Assembly: GCA_022827945.1 (NCBI GenBank)
Contig: JAJEIT010000035.1
Location: forward strand, 1 to 64,000
Direction: 5' to 3'
DNA: 64,000 bases
Source of the DNA: Dehalococcoidia bacterium
GTDB lineage: Bacteria; Chloroflexota; Dehalococcoidia; Tepidiformales; Tepidiformaceae
The notes beneath the pieces were generated by a model. The model was not told where the DNA came from. It did no database searches and worked only from the letters and a program-made list of their open reading frames with translations. The position numbers and the translations under genes are program-made. Below are positions 23,091-31,103 of this stretch, one piece after another (positions within the stretch are counted from its first letter, which is position 1; every line of letters starts with the position of its first letter).

Positions 23091-24112
23091 CGCCGCCTCG
23101 CCGTCGCCATCAGGTAAAGGATGGCCATGCGGACCGCCACCCCGTTCGTGACCTGCTCCTCGACCACCGAGCGTAGCCCGTGCGCGACCTCCGGCGCGAT
23201 CTCGACGCCCTCGTTCATCGGGCCGGGGTGCATCACCAGCGCCCCCGGGTTCGCCCGCGCCAGCCGCTCCTCCGTGACCTGGTACTGCCGGATGTACTCC
23301 CGCAGGGAGGGCAGCAGACCCTGGTCCTGCCGCTCCCGTTGGATGCGGAGCGCCATCACCACGTTCGCGCCCGTCAGCGCCCCCTCGAGGTCCGTCGTGA
23401 CCTCGCAGCCCCCCGGCCCCTCGTATCCCGGCAGCGAGCGCAGCGACTGCGGCAGCAGCGTCGCCGGACCGCAGAGCGTCACCTGCGCCCCCGCCGCCCG
23501 CAGCGCCCACAGGTTCGAGCGCGCCACGCGGCTGTGCAGGATGTCGCCCACGATGACGACCTTGCGCCCCTCCAGTTCGCCCACGTGCCGGCGCATCGTG
23601 TACAGGTCGAGCAGTGCCTGTGTCGGGTGCGCGTGCGACCCGTCCCCGCCGTTCACGACGCTGGCGTCCGTGTGTCGCGCCGCCAGCGCCGCCGCCCCCG
23701 AGTTCGGGTGGCGCATCACGAGAATGTCCGCTCCCACCGCCTCGATCGTGCGCACCGTGTCGACCAGCGACTCCCCCTTGCCCACGCTGCTCCCCGTCGC
23801 CGCCAGGTTGATGACGTCGGCGCCCATCGCCTTCGCCGCAATCTCGAAGCTTGCCCGTGTGCGCGTGCTGTTCTCGTAGAAGAGGGTCACGACGGTCGTG
23901 CCCCGCAGCGTCGCGACACGCCCCACTGGCCGCTCCCGCACCTCCGCCATCGCGTCCGCCGTCTCCAGCACGAGGTCGATCTCCTCGGCCGAGAGCGTGT
24001 CCGTATCCAGCAGGTCCTTCCGCCCCCAGACGGCGGGGTCCTCCGTGACGACCGGGGTCTGCTGCTCCTCCGGCTCCGTGGCTGTCGCGGCGGCCGGTTC
24101 AATGCTCACCAT
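23087..24112 (-). CDS. pyrB: Aspartate carbamoyltransferase catalytic subunit
   Basis: 341 aa, with a 30-residue N-terminal extension rich in Ala, Glu and Thr before the core. The carbamoyl-phosphate motif [13 protein letters not shown] and [11 protein letters not shown] are intact, and the ATC-type aspartate-binding SxGKGES appears as [10 protein letters not shown]. It overlaps the end of pyrR by 14 bp. No regulatory pyrI is present, as expected for a PyrR-type operon. Confidence 0.95.
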   Translation of the reverse strand: MVSIEPAAATATEPEEQQTPVVTEDPAVWGRKDLLDTDTLSAEEIDLVLETADAMAEVRERPVGRVATLRGTTVVTLFYENSTRTRASFEIAAKAMGADVINLAATGSSVGKGESLVDTVRTIEAVGADILVMRHPNSGAAALAARHTDASVVNGGDGSHAHPTQALLDLYTMRRHVGELEGRKVVIVGDILHSRVARSNLWALRAAGAQVTLCGPATLLPQSLRSLPGYEGPGGCEVTTDLEGALTGANVVMALRIQRERQDQGLLPSLREYIRQYQVTEERLARANPGALVMHPGPMNEGVEIAPEVAHGLRSVVEEQVTNGVAVRMAILYLMATARRR

Positions 24113-24653
24113 GACTGTCGGCTCCCTCCATCAGGTAGATCGCGTCCTCGCCGTCGGTTTCCGCCAGCCGCACCTCGACCGTTTGCGAGGGCGCCGTCGG
24201 GATGTTGCGGCCAACGTAGTCGGGGCGAATCGGCAGCTCGCGGTGGCCGCGGTCGACCATCACCGCTAGGCGCACTCGCGCCGGCCGCCCGAAGTCCATG
24301 ATTGCGTCCATCGCCGCCCGGATCGTGCGCCCCGTGAAGAGCACGTCGTCGACGAGCACGACCGTCGCGCCGTCGACCCCGAGGGGGATGTCGCTGGGCC
24401 GCACGGGAGGAGGCGGGTCGCGGTGCGCGACGTCGTCCCGGTACAGCCCCACGTCGAGCCGCCCCACGGGCGGGCACTTCCCCTCGAACGCCTCGATCGC
24501 CGACGCCAGCCGCCCCGCCAGGGGCGCGCCCCGCGTCAGTAGCCCCACGAGCACAAGGTTCTCCGCGCCGCCGTTGCTCTCGACGATCTCGTGCGCGAGC
24601 CGCCGGATCGTGCGCGCAACTTCTTGGCCCCGCTGCAGCTCAACGGGACTCAT
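24099..24653 (-). CDS. pyrR: Bifunctional regulator PyrR / uracil phosphoribosyltransferase
   Basis: 184 aa. The PRPP-binding motif [19 protein letters not shown] is clear, followed by the basic RNA-binding segment ([19 protein letters not shown]) typical of PyrR. PyrR binds pyr leader RNA when UMP is abundant. It is the first full gene of the operon; a PyrR-binding hairpin and leader ORF lie just upstream. The ATG overlaps the leader ORF stop (ATGA) and has only a weak ribosome binding site of its own. Confidence 0.95.
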   Translation of the reverse strand: MSPVELQRGQEVARTIRRLAHEIVESNGGAENLVLVGLLTRGAPLAGRLASAIEAFEGKCPPVGRLDVGLYRDDVAHRDPPPPVRPSDIPLGVDGATVVLVDDVLFTGRTIRAAMDAIMDFGRPARVRLAVMVDRGHRELPIRPDYVGRNIPTAPSQTVEVRLAETDGEDAIYLMEGADSHGEH

Positions 24654-24712
24654 CGCGGAAACGACCTGGTCAGGTGGGGGGTATTCGGGCCTGCGCAGGG
24701 CCAGCCGCTCAT
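24650..24712 (-). CDS. 20-codon leader ORF of the pyr operon
   Basis: ATG at 24712, 7 nt after a perfect AGGAGG, opens a 20-codon frame that ends in TGA at 24652-24650, overlapping the pyrR ATG as ATGA. The peptide has no obvious regulatory codon run. The strong ribosome binding site, and pyrR's lack of one, suggest that translation of this leader delivers ribosomes to pyrR. Too short for the usual gene finders. Confidence 0.6.
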   Translation of the reverse strand: MSGWPCAGPNTPHLTRSFPR

Positions 24713-24730
24713 GGCGGCGCCTCCTCCCTT

Positions 24731-24750
24731 GGCAGCCTCTCGGGACCGCT
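24731..24750 (-). promoter_or_regulatory. PyrR-binding RNA hairpin in the pyr leader
   Basis: The minus strand reads GGUCCCGAGAGGCUGCC, matching the PyrR-binding consensus ARUCCNGNGAGGYU except for the first base. The flanks pair as GCGG/CUGC around a bulged U and a CC/GG top stem, the known bulged-hairpin form. It ends 2 nt before the GGGAGGAGG ribosome binding site of the leader ORF. There is no terminator/antiterminator after it, so the likely mechanism is translational block, as described for mycobacterial pyr operons. Confidence 0.8.
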
Positions 24751-24805
24751 TTAAAGGGCTAACCAAGACTAGCGAATGTCCCCGTATAACGCTAGCGAGA
24801 AGCGT

Positions 24806-26146
24806 CTAGCTTCCGGCTGCCGCCTCGCCCGCGATCTGCGCCTCCGCGAACGGCGTGATCGTCTCCGCCACGTCGACCGTGCTGTCGAGCCGCTTCTGCA
24901 GGCCGCTCATCAGGCCCAGCACCCGCAGGATCAGCAGGATGTCCGGCGGCATCTCCGTCACCGGGTTCTCCGACAAAAGCCGCGCGAGTCGCTCGTTCAC
25001 CTCGCCGACCACCTCCGCGTCCGCGTAAGGACGCTGCTCCGGCCCCGCCGACTCGAAGAATGACCTCCCCAGCGCCACCAGCATCTCCGGGTCGTCGTAC
25101 CGCGTCCGGAACCCGAGGTCCTGGAACCCCTTGAGCATGCCCGCGTCGTTCTGGCTCAACACCGCCAGCGTGAAGCGGTTGTACGTCTTGCGGAAGTCGT
25201 CCGGCAGGTGCTTGCTCATCCCGAAATCGAGGAACACCACCACCGGGCCCGGCAGCACCAGCAGGTTCCCCGGGTGCGGGTCCGCGTGGAAGAAGCCGTT
25301 CACGAGGATCTGCTCGCAGTACGCCTCCATCATGATCCGGGCCACCACGTCCGGGTCGATTCCCGCCGCCACCAGCTCGTCCGTCGCCGAGATCTTGATG
25401 CCATCGATGTACTCCATCGTCAGCACCCGCCGCGCCGTGTGCTCCCAGATGATCTCCGGGACGCGCACGTCCGTCCGGTGCGAAAGCTCCCGCGCCACCC
25501 GCTCCGCGCTTTGCCCCTCCGCGACGAAGTCCAGTTCCCGCGGCGTGTAGTCCGCGATCTCCGCGATCAGCATGCGGAAGTCCCACCGCCGCTCGATCCG
25601 CGCCAGGATCTCGATCAGCACGCTGATGCTGCGCAGGTCCGTCTCCACCACCCGCGAGATGCCCGGGTACTGCACCTTCACCGCCACCTCGCGACCCTCG
25701 TGCGTCACCGCCCGGTGCACCTGTGCCAGCGACGCCGCGGCGATCGGTTCCCGCTCGAAGCTCGCGAACGCCTCGTCTGGGGCCGCGCCCAGCTCGCGTT
25801 CGACCTGCCCCGCGATCTCCTCGTACGACCGCGGCGGCACCGAGTCCTGCAGCCGGCTCAGCACGGCCACCAGCTCCGGCGGGGCCACGTCCGCGCGGCT
25901 GCTCAGGAACTGGCACGACTTGATCAGCAGTCCCTGCATCCGGATCGCCAGCCGGTAGAGCCGTTCGCCTGTCGTCCGATGCTGCTCGCGGTAGCGTGCC
26001 TTGCGCTCCGCCTCGCTCAGACCGGGCGTCTTCTGAATGCGCTTGTAGCCCAGGTAGAGCACGACGAAGTTCCAGGCGACGAGGCAGAACCGCCAGATTC
26101 GTCGGGGCCAGGGAAGGGGTTGGAGACCCGTGTGAATCCTGGCCAT
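24806..26146 (-). CDS. ABC1/UbiB/AarF-family atypical kinase
   Basis: 446 aa. UbiB-fold motifs in order: a KxGQ-like segment LLIKSCQFLSSRADVAPPE (about 73-91), the A-rich nucleotide loop AAASLAQVH, the lysine strand VAVKVQYPG, then HADPHPGNLL and VFLDFGMSKHL. The KxGQ glycine appears as cysteine (KSCQ). An N-terminal hydrophobic segment (about 18-35) may anchor it. Family members support isoprenoid-quinone or lipid metabolism through ATPase activity. No quinone genes are adjacent. Confidence 0.88.
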   Translation of the reverse strand: MARIHTGLQPLPWPRRIWRFCLVAWNFVVLYLGYKRIQKTPGLSEAERKARYREQHRTTGERLYRLAIRMQGLLIKSCQFLSSRADVAPPELVAVLSRLQDSVPPRSYEEIAGQVERELGAAPDEAFASFEREPIAAASLAQVHRAVTHEGREVAVKVQYPGISRVVETDLRSISVLIEILARIERRWDFRMLIAEIADYTPRELDFVAEGQSAERVARELSHRTDVRVPEIIWEHTARRVLTMEYIDGIKISATDELVAAGIDPDVVARIMMEAYCEQILVNGFFHADPHPGNLLVLPGPVVVFLDFGMSKHLPDDFRKTYNRFTLAVLSQNDAGMLKGFQDLGFRTRYDDPEMLVALGRSFFESAGPEQRPYADAEVVGEVNERLARLLSENPVTEMPPDILLILRVLGLMSGLQKRLDSTVDVAETITPFAEAQIAGEAAAGS

Positions 26147-26247
26147 GAAGCCACTGTAGCAGAGCCGCCGATAAGGGCTGGTCGGGCCAATCTGGAGGGC
26201 TTCACCTGTTGCCCGTTCCCCCGCCCCGCCGGAAACTGGGAGCCCGT

Positions 26248-26322
26248 TCCCCGGTAGCTCAACGGTAGAGCGAGCGGCTGTTAACCGCTAGGTTCGAGGT
26301 TCGAATCCTCGCCGGGGAGCCA
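26248..26322 (+). tRNA. tRNA-Asn (anticodon GTT), CCA encoded
   Basis: All four arms fold: acceptor TCCCCGG/CCGGGGA (26248-26254 with 26312-26318), D arm GCTC/GAGC, anticodon stem AGCGG/CCGCT with loop CTGTTAA (GTT at 26280-26282), T arm CGAGG/CCTCG with TTCGAAT loop. G discriminator at 26319 followed by an encoded CCA (26320-26322). Confidence 0.97.
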
Positions 26323-26410
26323 CCCTCGCCCTTGGGCGCCGGTTAGCCGGCTAGGAGCTTGATGCTGCGCTGGATGGCGTTGCTCGTGTGGCCTGCACAG
26401 TTCACCGGCG

Positions 26411-27445
26411 CTAGCGGACAAGCACATCGATCTTCCCCCAGCAAGTGATGGTCCCGTTGCTCTTGATCCCGCAAGTTTGGTCGTGGCCGACGCTCACATG
26501 GGTGAACTGACCGCGCGGTGGGTAGTGAGGGCTGTGTCCTCCCCAGCAGACGACAGACTGATCTAGTCTCACTCCGCAGACGTGTCCTTCACCCGTGCTG
26601 ACAGACAGGAACCTTCCCCTGACTGGACTCGCCTGACCACTGCCCCAACACACGACGGAGCGGTCGAAGCGTATTCCGCAGGTGTGGTGGGCTCCGGCAC
26701 TAATGGAGCGATACGTCCCAGGGGGCGGCGTGGTCTCGCCGCTCCGATTGTCGCCCCAGCAGATGGCCGAGCCGTCCTGCGCTACGGCGCATGTGTGGTA
26801 TCTCCCCCCGCTCACCGAGGTGAAGCGTCCGCTGGGCGGTGTGGCCTGTCCTTCGGAGTCATTGCCCCAGCAGATGATTGAACTGCCGCTCGTGACACCG
26901 CACGTGTGGTACCAGCCGGCGCTGATAGAGACGAATTCGCCCTCTGGCGCCTTGTGAATAGCCTCGCCCCAGCAGGTGACTGAGCCGTCAACTCTTAGCC
27001 CGCAACCGTGGCGCAATCCAAGGCTCACGGAGAGGAACTCCCCTTCTTGCGTGTCACGAGGAAAGCCCTTTTCCCACTGCCAGCAGACTGCCGAGCCGTC
27101 CTCCCTCACCGCGCATGCGTTGGCGGGCATGACGCTGATGGACCTCGCGTCCTCAATTTCCTCCCAGGGACCGTCCGCCCTGCAGGAGGCGAGTCCCATA
27201 ACCAGAAAGAGTCCCAGAGCGATGCCGAGTGTAAGGAGGGCTACTACCCATCCAGTGACTCGACCCCACCTCCCCTTAGGGGGCTCGTGGCGAGGCCATT
27301 GCGGCGTCCTCCAGGGGAGGCGTCGGAGGCGTTCCTCTAGCCGCTCCACTGGCCGGGGCTTCAGAGTGCCGAAGTCTTCTCCGGCGGGGTTCATTGACAT
27401 CGCGGTGACCGGAATCCTACTGGTTGCCAACCGGATTAGGCCCAT
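26411..27445 (-). CDS. Membrane-anchored RCC1-like repeat protein (seven Cys-paired repeats)
   Basis: 344 aa. A charged N-terminus (1-60), one hydrophobic helix (about 65-87) ending in LASC, then seven repeats of 33-38 residues (about 95-344) of the form xFxSVSxGxxHTCGVxxDGSxxCWG. Each repeat carries two cysteines. This is the RCC1/BNR-like beta-propeller pattern and predicts a seven-bladed extracytoplasmic propeller with possible intrablade disulfides. LASC looks like a lipobox but lies far from the start. GGAGGT 7 nt before 27445 supports this start. Ligand unknown. Confidence 0.8.
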   Translation of the reverse strand: MGLIRLATSRIPVTAMSMNPAGEDFGTLKPRPVERLEERLRRLPWRTPQWPRHEPPKGRWGRVTGWVVALLTLGIALGLFLVMGLASCRADGPWEEIEDARSISVMPANACAVREDGSAVCWQWEKGFPRDTQEGEFLSVSLGLRHGCGLRVDGSVTCWGEAIHKAPEGEFVSISAGWYHTCGVTSGSSIICWGNDSEGQATPPSGRFTSVSGGRYHTCAVAQDGSAICWGDNRSGETTPPPGTYRSISAGAHHTCGIRFDRSVVCWGSGQASPVRGRFLSVSTGEGHVCGVRLDQSVVCWGGHSPHYPPRGQFTHVSVGHDQTCGIKSNGTITCWGKIDVLVR

Positions 27446-27628
27446 CCACCACCTCCAACTCCACCGTCAGCTCGAAGTTCGTCGTACGGTCTCCATTGGA
27501 GCCACCCTTGTCCGACTGCTGTGGAGTGTCGCCCTGTTGATGGGTTGCCGTTTCGGGGCGTTGCTCGTCGTTTACAGACGATTACGAAAGAGGACCGATA
27601 GTTACGCACCGGTAATGATCTCGATGCG

Positions 27629-27634
27629 TATACT
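27629..27634 (+). promoter_or_regulatory. -10-like hexamer upstream of the duplicated-module protein
   Basis: TATACT in the 285-bp divergent gap, 96 nt before the downstream start. No clear -35 partner. The gap is noticeably richer in A/T than its surroundings. Confidence 0.3.
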
Positions 27635-27730
27635 CACGCGATTCGCGCGCGAGAGGTGACTGGCCTGGATTGTGCACACGGCCGGGTTGAGACCAGTCCC
27701 CCTCAAAGCCACCCTCAGCGAGGACAGTCC

Positions 27731-28696
27731 ATGACCCGTTTCTTCATCTTGGTCACAGCGCTCGTGGCCTTGCCGTTCGCCATTGCGCCGGGAGTGCTCG
27801 CACAGTCCGTGTCCGGGGAGCCGGCCACGGCGGCGGTTGAGGTGACGGTGTGGCGGCGCATCTCCGACCCGACGCTCCTGTACGTGAGCACCCGCCCCGA
27901 GGGCGGCACATGGCGCACGGTGAATACCGCGCTCGACATGTCCATGGAGAGCCGCTCAGGGCGCTTCCACCAGAGCAATGCCGTCCTCGTCGAGGTGCCG
28001 CTTGGCGGGACCCTCTCCGCGACTGTCGAGGTGACGGTCTGGCGTCGTATCTCGAACCCTGAGCTGCTGTACGTGAGCACCCGCCCTGAAGGCGGTAGCT
28101 GGCGCACGGTGAACACCGCGCTCGACATGTCCATGGAGAGCCGTTCGGGGCGGTTCCACCAGAGCAACGCTGTCCTCGTCGAGGTGCCGCTGCCAACAAC
28201 CACCTATTCGGGTGCCTTCGAAGCGATTGAGTACACCGTCGCGCTGGAGGATGGGTGGAGTCTCACCCTGGAGCGCCCAGATGTGCACGGCTACCGGCGG
28301 GACGATCCCACGACTAACCTCTCGACTTACCTCTACGTCAGGCCGTTTGGGCCTGTTGAACTCACGCCCGCACAGTACGCCGAGTCGGTCCGTGATGGCC
28401 TGGAGTTCGAGATTGCCGTTGAGTGGCCTTCCTACTCGCTGTTCGAGTTCACGTCACTGGAAGAGGTTTCAGCCGCAGGACAGGTTTCCTATGAACTGCG
28501 ATACATCAGACAGCAGAGCTCCGAATACTGCACCATCTCCGCCGTGGAGCGCATCGTCGTGGCGGAGACCGCGGATGGCCTGACCGCCGGGGTGCGGGCC
28601 ATTACCTGGGTCTGTGAAGAGGAGGACCTGGCTTACGACCCGTTGAGGCAGGCACTGCTGGATAGCCTGCAGGTTGGTGCAAGGGCTGCCGAGTAG
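27731..28696 (+). CDS. Secreted protein with tandemly duplicated 56-residue module
   Basis: 321 aa. A signal peptide (1-24, MTRFFILVTALVALPFAIAP then cleavage near VLAQ) leads to two nearly identical 56-residue modules (36-91 and 99-154) starting VEVTVWRRIS and ending FHQSNAVLVEVPL, joined by a 7-residue linker. A different beta-rich domain follows (about 160-320) with two cysteines near its end. The same module occurs once in the protein at 51177-51938. Function unknown; export is likely. Confidence 0.75.
   Translation: MTRFFILVTALVALPFAIAPGVLAQSVSGEPATAAVEVTVWRRISDPTLLYVSTRPEGGTWRTVNTALDMSMESRSGRFHQSNAVLVEVPLGGTLSATVEVTVWRRISNPELLYVSTRPEGGSWRTVNTALDMSMESRSGRFHQSNAVLVEVPLPTTTYSGAFEAIEYTVALEDGWSLTLERPDVHGYRRDDPTTNLSTYLYVRPFGPVELTPAQYAESVRDGLEFEIAVEWPSYSLFEFTSLEEVSAAGQVSYELRYIRQQSSEYCTISAVERIVVAETADGLTAGVRAITWVCEEEDLAYDPLRQALLDSLQVGARAAE
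27836..28192 (+). repeat. 189-bp in-frame tandem duplication
   Basis: Copy 1 is 27836-28003 plus a 21-nt linker; copy 2 is 28025-28192. The offset is exactly 63 codons. Most differences are synonymous or conservative (for example RISDPTLL/RISNPELL), indicating a fairly recent duplication kept in frame. Confidence 0.85.
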
Positions 28697-28773
28697 GAGC
28701 TGGCCTGAGTGAAGGATTGCCGGCTCGAAGCTGCGGCCAGAGTGCCAGGCGCACGCCCATCCCGCTCGAAGCG

Positions 28774-29007
28774 ATGGAGGGGAACCTGTTCCTTGCGGAC
28801 TATGCCGGGCCGAACTACAGCGTCGCGCACCTGGCAGTCGATTGGCTCGTTACCCTCGCCGGCGAGGACAGGACCTTCGACTACTACCGTCAGCGGTCGA
28901 ACTATGAAACGTGGCAGGACGCCTTCGAAGGAGTCTTCGGGATCAGCGTCGACGACTTTTATGAGTCGTTCGCCGCTCACCGCAGGGAAGTGACCTCGTC
29001 TCGCTGA
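28774..29007 (+). pseudogene. Remnant resembling the C-terminus of a peptidase MA-like protein
   Basis: 77 aa from an ATG without a clear ribosome binding site. The sequence contains YSVAHLAVDWLVTLAGE followed by a helical stretch and FEGVFGISVDDFYESFAAHR. This is the pattern seen at the end of secreted zinc-peptidase-like (peptidase MA family) proteins, after the catalytic domain. The HExxH catalytic region is absent here and no upstream frame supplies it, so this looks like a C-terminal fragment left by deletion. It could instead be a small expressed protein. Confidence 0.45.
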
Positions 29008-29097
29008 CCCACCCCCGCCATCGGGAACCCTCCCGCCCTCGGCGCGCGATGGAGCGTGTTGCGGCGGTGGCCTGCGAGCCAACAACCCCGCTGACCC

Positions 29098-30789
29098 TCA
29101 GGCGGGCAGTTCGTGCCGCTTTTCCTTGATGACGAGCTTGATCTTGTTGCTGAGCGACTGCGTCGGGAAGGGGCTGGTGCGCAGCTCGGTGTCCGGTGGC
29201 GACAACTCGAACGTGAAGTGGTGCGCCAGCAAGATCACGTTGAGGGCGACCTGCTTCTCGGCCCACTGGCTGCCCATGCACCTGTGCGTGCCCAGGCCGA
29301 AAGGCGCAAAGCCCGGGGTGAGGTGCTCGTTGCGCGACGGCAGGTAGCGGTCGATGTCGAACGTGAGGGGGTCCGGAAACACTTCCTCCATGTAGTGGGG
29401 AGCGGTCTGGGCGATGACGACGGACGCGCGCAAGGGCAGTTGATACCCCTCAACCACGCACGAGTTCATCACGTTGCGCATCGAGAGATTGACATTGGGC
29501 GTCAGCCGCAGGGCCTCCAGGAGCACGCGATGCGTGACGTCGAGGTTGGCCGGCGTCAGGTCTTCGCCGGTGGGGTCGCCGTTGGCGAACAGTGCGTCGG
29601 CTTCGGCCTGCACGCGCCTGTAGATGTCGGGATTCGACGCCAGGTGGTAGAAGATGAAGCTGGTCAGATCTCCCAGGTACTGGCCCGTCAGCGTCAATGC
29701 GTTGAGCGGGAAGCCGAGGTCGGTCTCGGGCAGGAACTGCTCGTCGTTGGCGTGGACGGAGAGGTAGCCGTCGATGACGTCCGGGGGCTGGCCGGCCCGC
29801 TGGGCCGGGGTGTGGCTGGTCCTGATCCGTTCGGCCAGGTCGGCGACGACCCTGGCGCTGCGCTTCATGCCCGGTGTGTTCAACAGGAACTTGGGAACGA
29901 TCCCGGTGAGGTAGGTGAAGAGCAGGCGTCTGTTGAACAGGAAGATGTCCTCGAACTCATCCTGGGTGTCGAGGCTTATCAGGAGCGGGGACATCTGCGC
30001 ATTCAGGTACCGCCGGAACAGGGACTCGGCGGGAGCGATGTCGCCCACCTCCCACGACGACGCCTGCTGCCGTGCGATGCGATAGACCTCGTCGATACGG
30101 CGGGTGAAGGTCTCCGGTGCGTGTGAGGGCTGCAACGCCTTGCGGAAACGAAAGTGATCGGCCCCGTCCATGCTGTGGATGGTCCGGGAGCTGCCATGGG
30201 CCGCCTCGGTGCTGGCCAGGTACTCCTTGGAGCGCAGGAACAAGCGGCCATGCTTCTGCACCCAGCGGTTGACTTCCGGGCCTGCGAGGAAGATGTACGA
30301 CTGCTTGGCGAATGGAGGGCGCAGTTCGAACACCGGGCCGTATTCCCTCGCGAGGTCGGCAAAGAGCGCAGCGAGGTTGCCGGACCGCAGGTGGGGATTG
30401 AACAGCAGCTTGCGCAGGGAAAGGCGCGGTATCTCCTTGGTGAGGGCCGAATGCAGTTGCGGCCTGGCGATGTTGTTGCTGACCGCATCGGCGATGGACC
30501 GGCCGATGATATCGACCCGGCAGATGACATCGACGCGCTGCTCGGCCTCCTCGTCGAAGGGCATGAGATAGTGCAGCACGTTGCAGGCGTTCAGGAGCGC
30601 GATGGTGATGACGTCGCGCGGCGCGGGAATCGCATCGGAGAGGATGATCGTCGGGATGCGCGTTTTCACGAAGTCGCCGGCAACTCCATCCTGGGAATCG
30701 GACTGCGCCTGCCAGATGGAGCGCGACAGGGTCCAGAAATCGCCCTCGTGGTAGCTCAGGATCTCTCGTTCAACCAGGTTGCCGAGCAC
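29098..30789 (-). CDS. Cytochrome P450 with N-terminal GPP34-like segment
   Basis: 563 aa from a GTG. Residues 1-105 resemble the C-terminal half of GPP34 (Golgi phosphoprotein 3-like) domains: LVEREILSYHEGDFW, then AIPAPRDVITIALLNACNVL and VDIIGRSIADAV. Residues about 115-563 are a full P450: I-helix GDLTSF, ExxR as EALR, and the heme loop FGLGTHRCMG with ligand C504. It is probably an oxidase of a lipid or terpenoid. The I-helix and heme loop do not look like CYP51. It is divergent from a triterpene cyclase. The GPP34 part seems cut at its N-terminus; homologous sequence continues upstream without a start codon. Confidence 0.85.
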   Translation of the reverse strand: MLGNLVEREILSYHEGDFWTLSRSIWQAQSDSQDGVAGDFVKTRIPTIILSDAIPAPRDVITIALLNACNVLHYLMPFDEEAEQRVDVICRVDIIGRSIADAVSNNIARPQLHSALTKEIPRLSLRKLLFNPHLRSGNLAALFADLAREYGPVFELRPPFAKQSYIFLAGPEVNRWVQKHGRLFLRSKEYLASTEAAHGSSRTIHSMDGADHFRFRKALQPSHAPETFTRRIDEVYRIARQQASSWEVGDIAPAESLFRRYLNAQMSPLLISLDTQDEFEDIFLFNRRLLFTYLTGIVPKFLLNTPGMKRSARVVADLAERIRTSHTPAQRAGQPPDVIDGYLSVHANDEQFLPETDLGFPLNALTLTGQYLGDLTSFIFYHLASNPDIYRRVQAEADALFANGDPTGEDLTPANLDVTHRVLLEALRLTPNVNLSMRNVMNSCVVEGYQLPLRASVVIAQTAPHYMEEVFPDPLTFDIDRYLPSRNEHLTPGFAPFGLGTHRCMGSQWAEKQVALNVILLAHHFTFELSPPDTELRTSPFPTQSLSNKIKLVIKEKRHELPA

Positions 30790-31103
30790 CTGGTCGATGA
30801 TCCCTTCCGCGCGGGGAGCGAGCCGCTCGATCCAGTACTCCGTGCTGTGTTGCTCTGGAAGACACCTCGGTCGCCACCCTCAGTCGGGAGTTCTCGAAGA
30901 CGGTGGCGACGGCGTTGATGGAGTCCGTCCCGAGGTCACACAGCCTGTTGGCCTGGCGTCGGTTCGGCGAGGTCGTTCGTGGCATGGGCAAACGGCTCGC
31001 GTGGCTGATACGAGGCGCCTGGCGCCTGCACAACGTTCGAAGCGGGGATAGCCGAAAGCTCGACGGGCTGCCCGAGACACTGGCTCGCGCATTCCTCACG
31101 TCA
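30790..31103. other. Divergent region between P450 and triterpene cyclase genes
   Basis: 314 bp. On the minus strand the P450/GPP34 frame stays open to a stop at 30880-30882 and encodes GPP34-like sequence (TEYWIERLAPRAEGIIDQ) with no ATG, GTG or TTG. On the plus strand the cyclase frame is open from 30903. Neither direction shows a good Shine-Dalgarno. It probably holds promoters plus a relic of the longer GPP34 domain. Confidence 0.5.

Noticed and set aside
24662-24730. Transcription attenuator (terminator/antiterminator) in the pyr leader
   Set aside because: No GC hairpin followed by a U run between the PyrR hairpin and pyrR; geometry fits translational control instead.
29098-30789. Assignment of the P450 as sterol 14-demethylase (CYP51)
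   Set aside because: I-helix reads GDLTSF and the B'-helix signature of CYP51 is not seen; only generic P450 motifs are supported.
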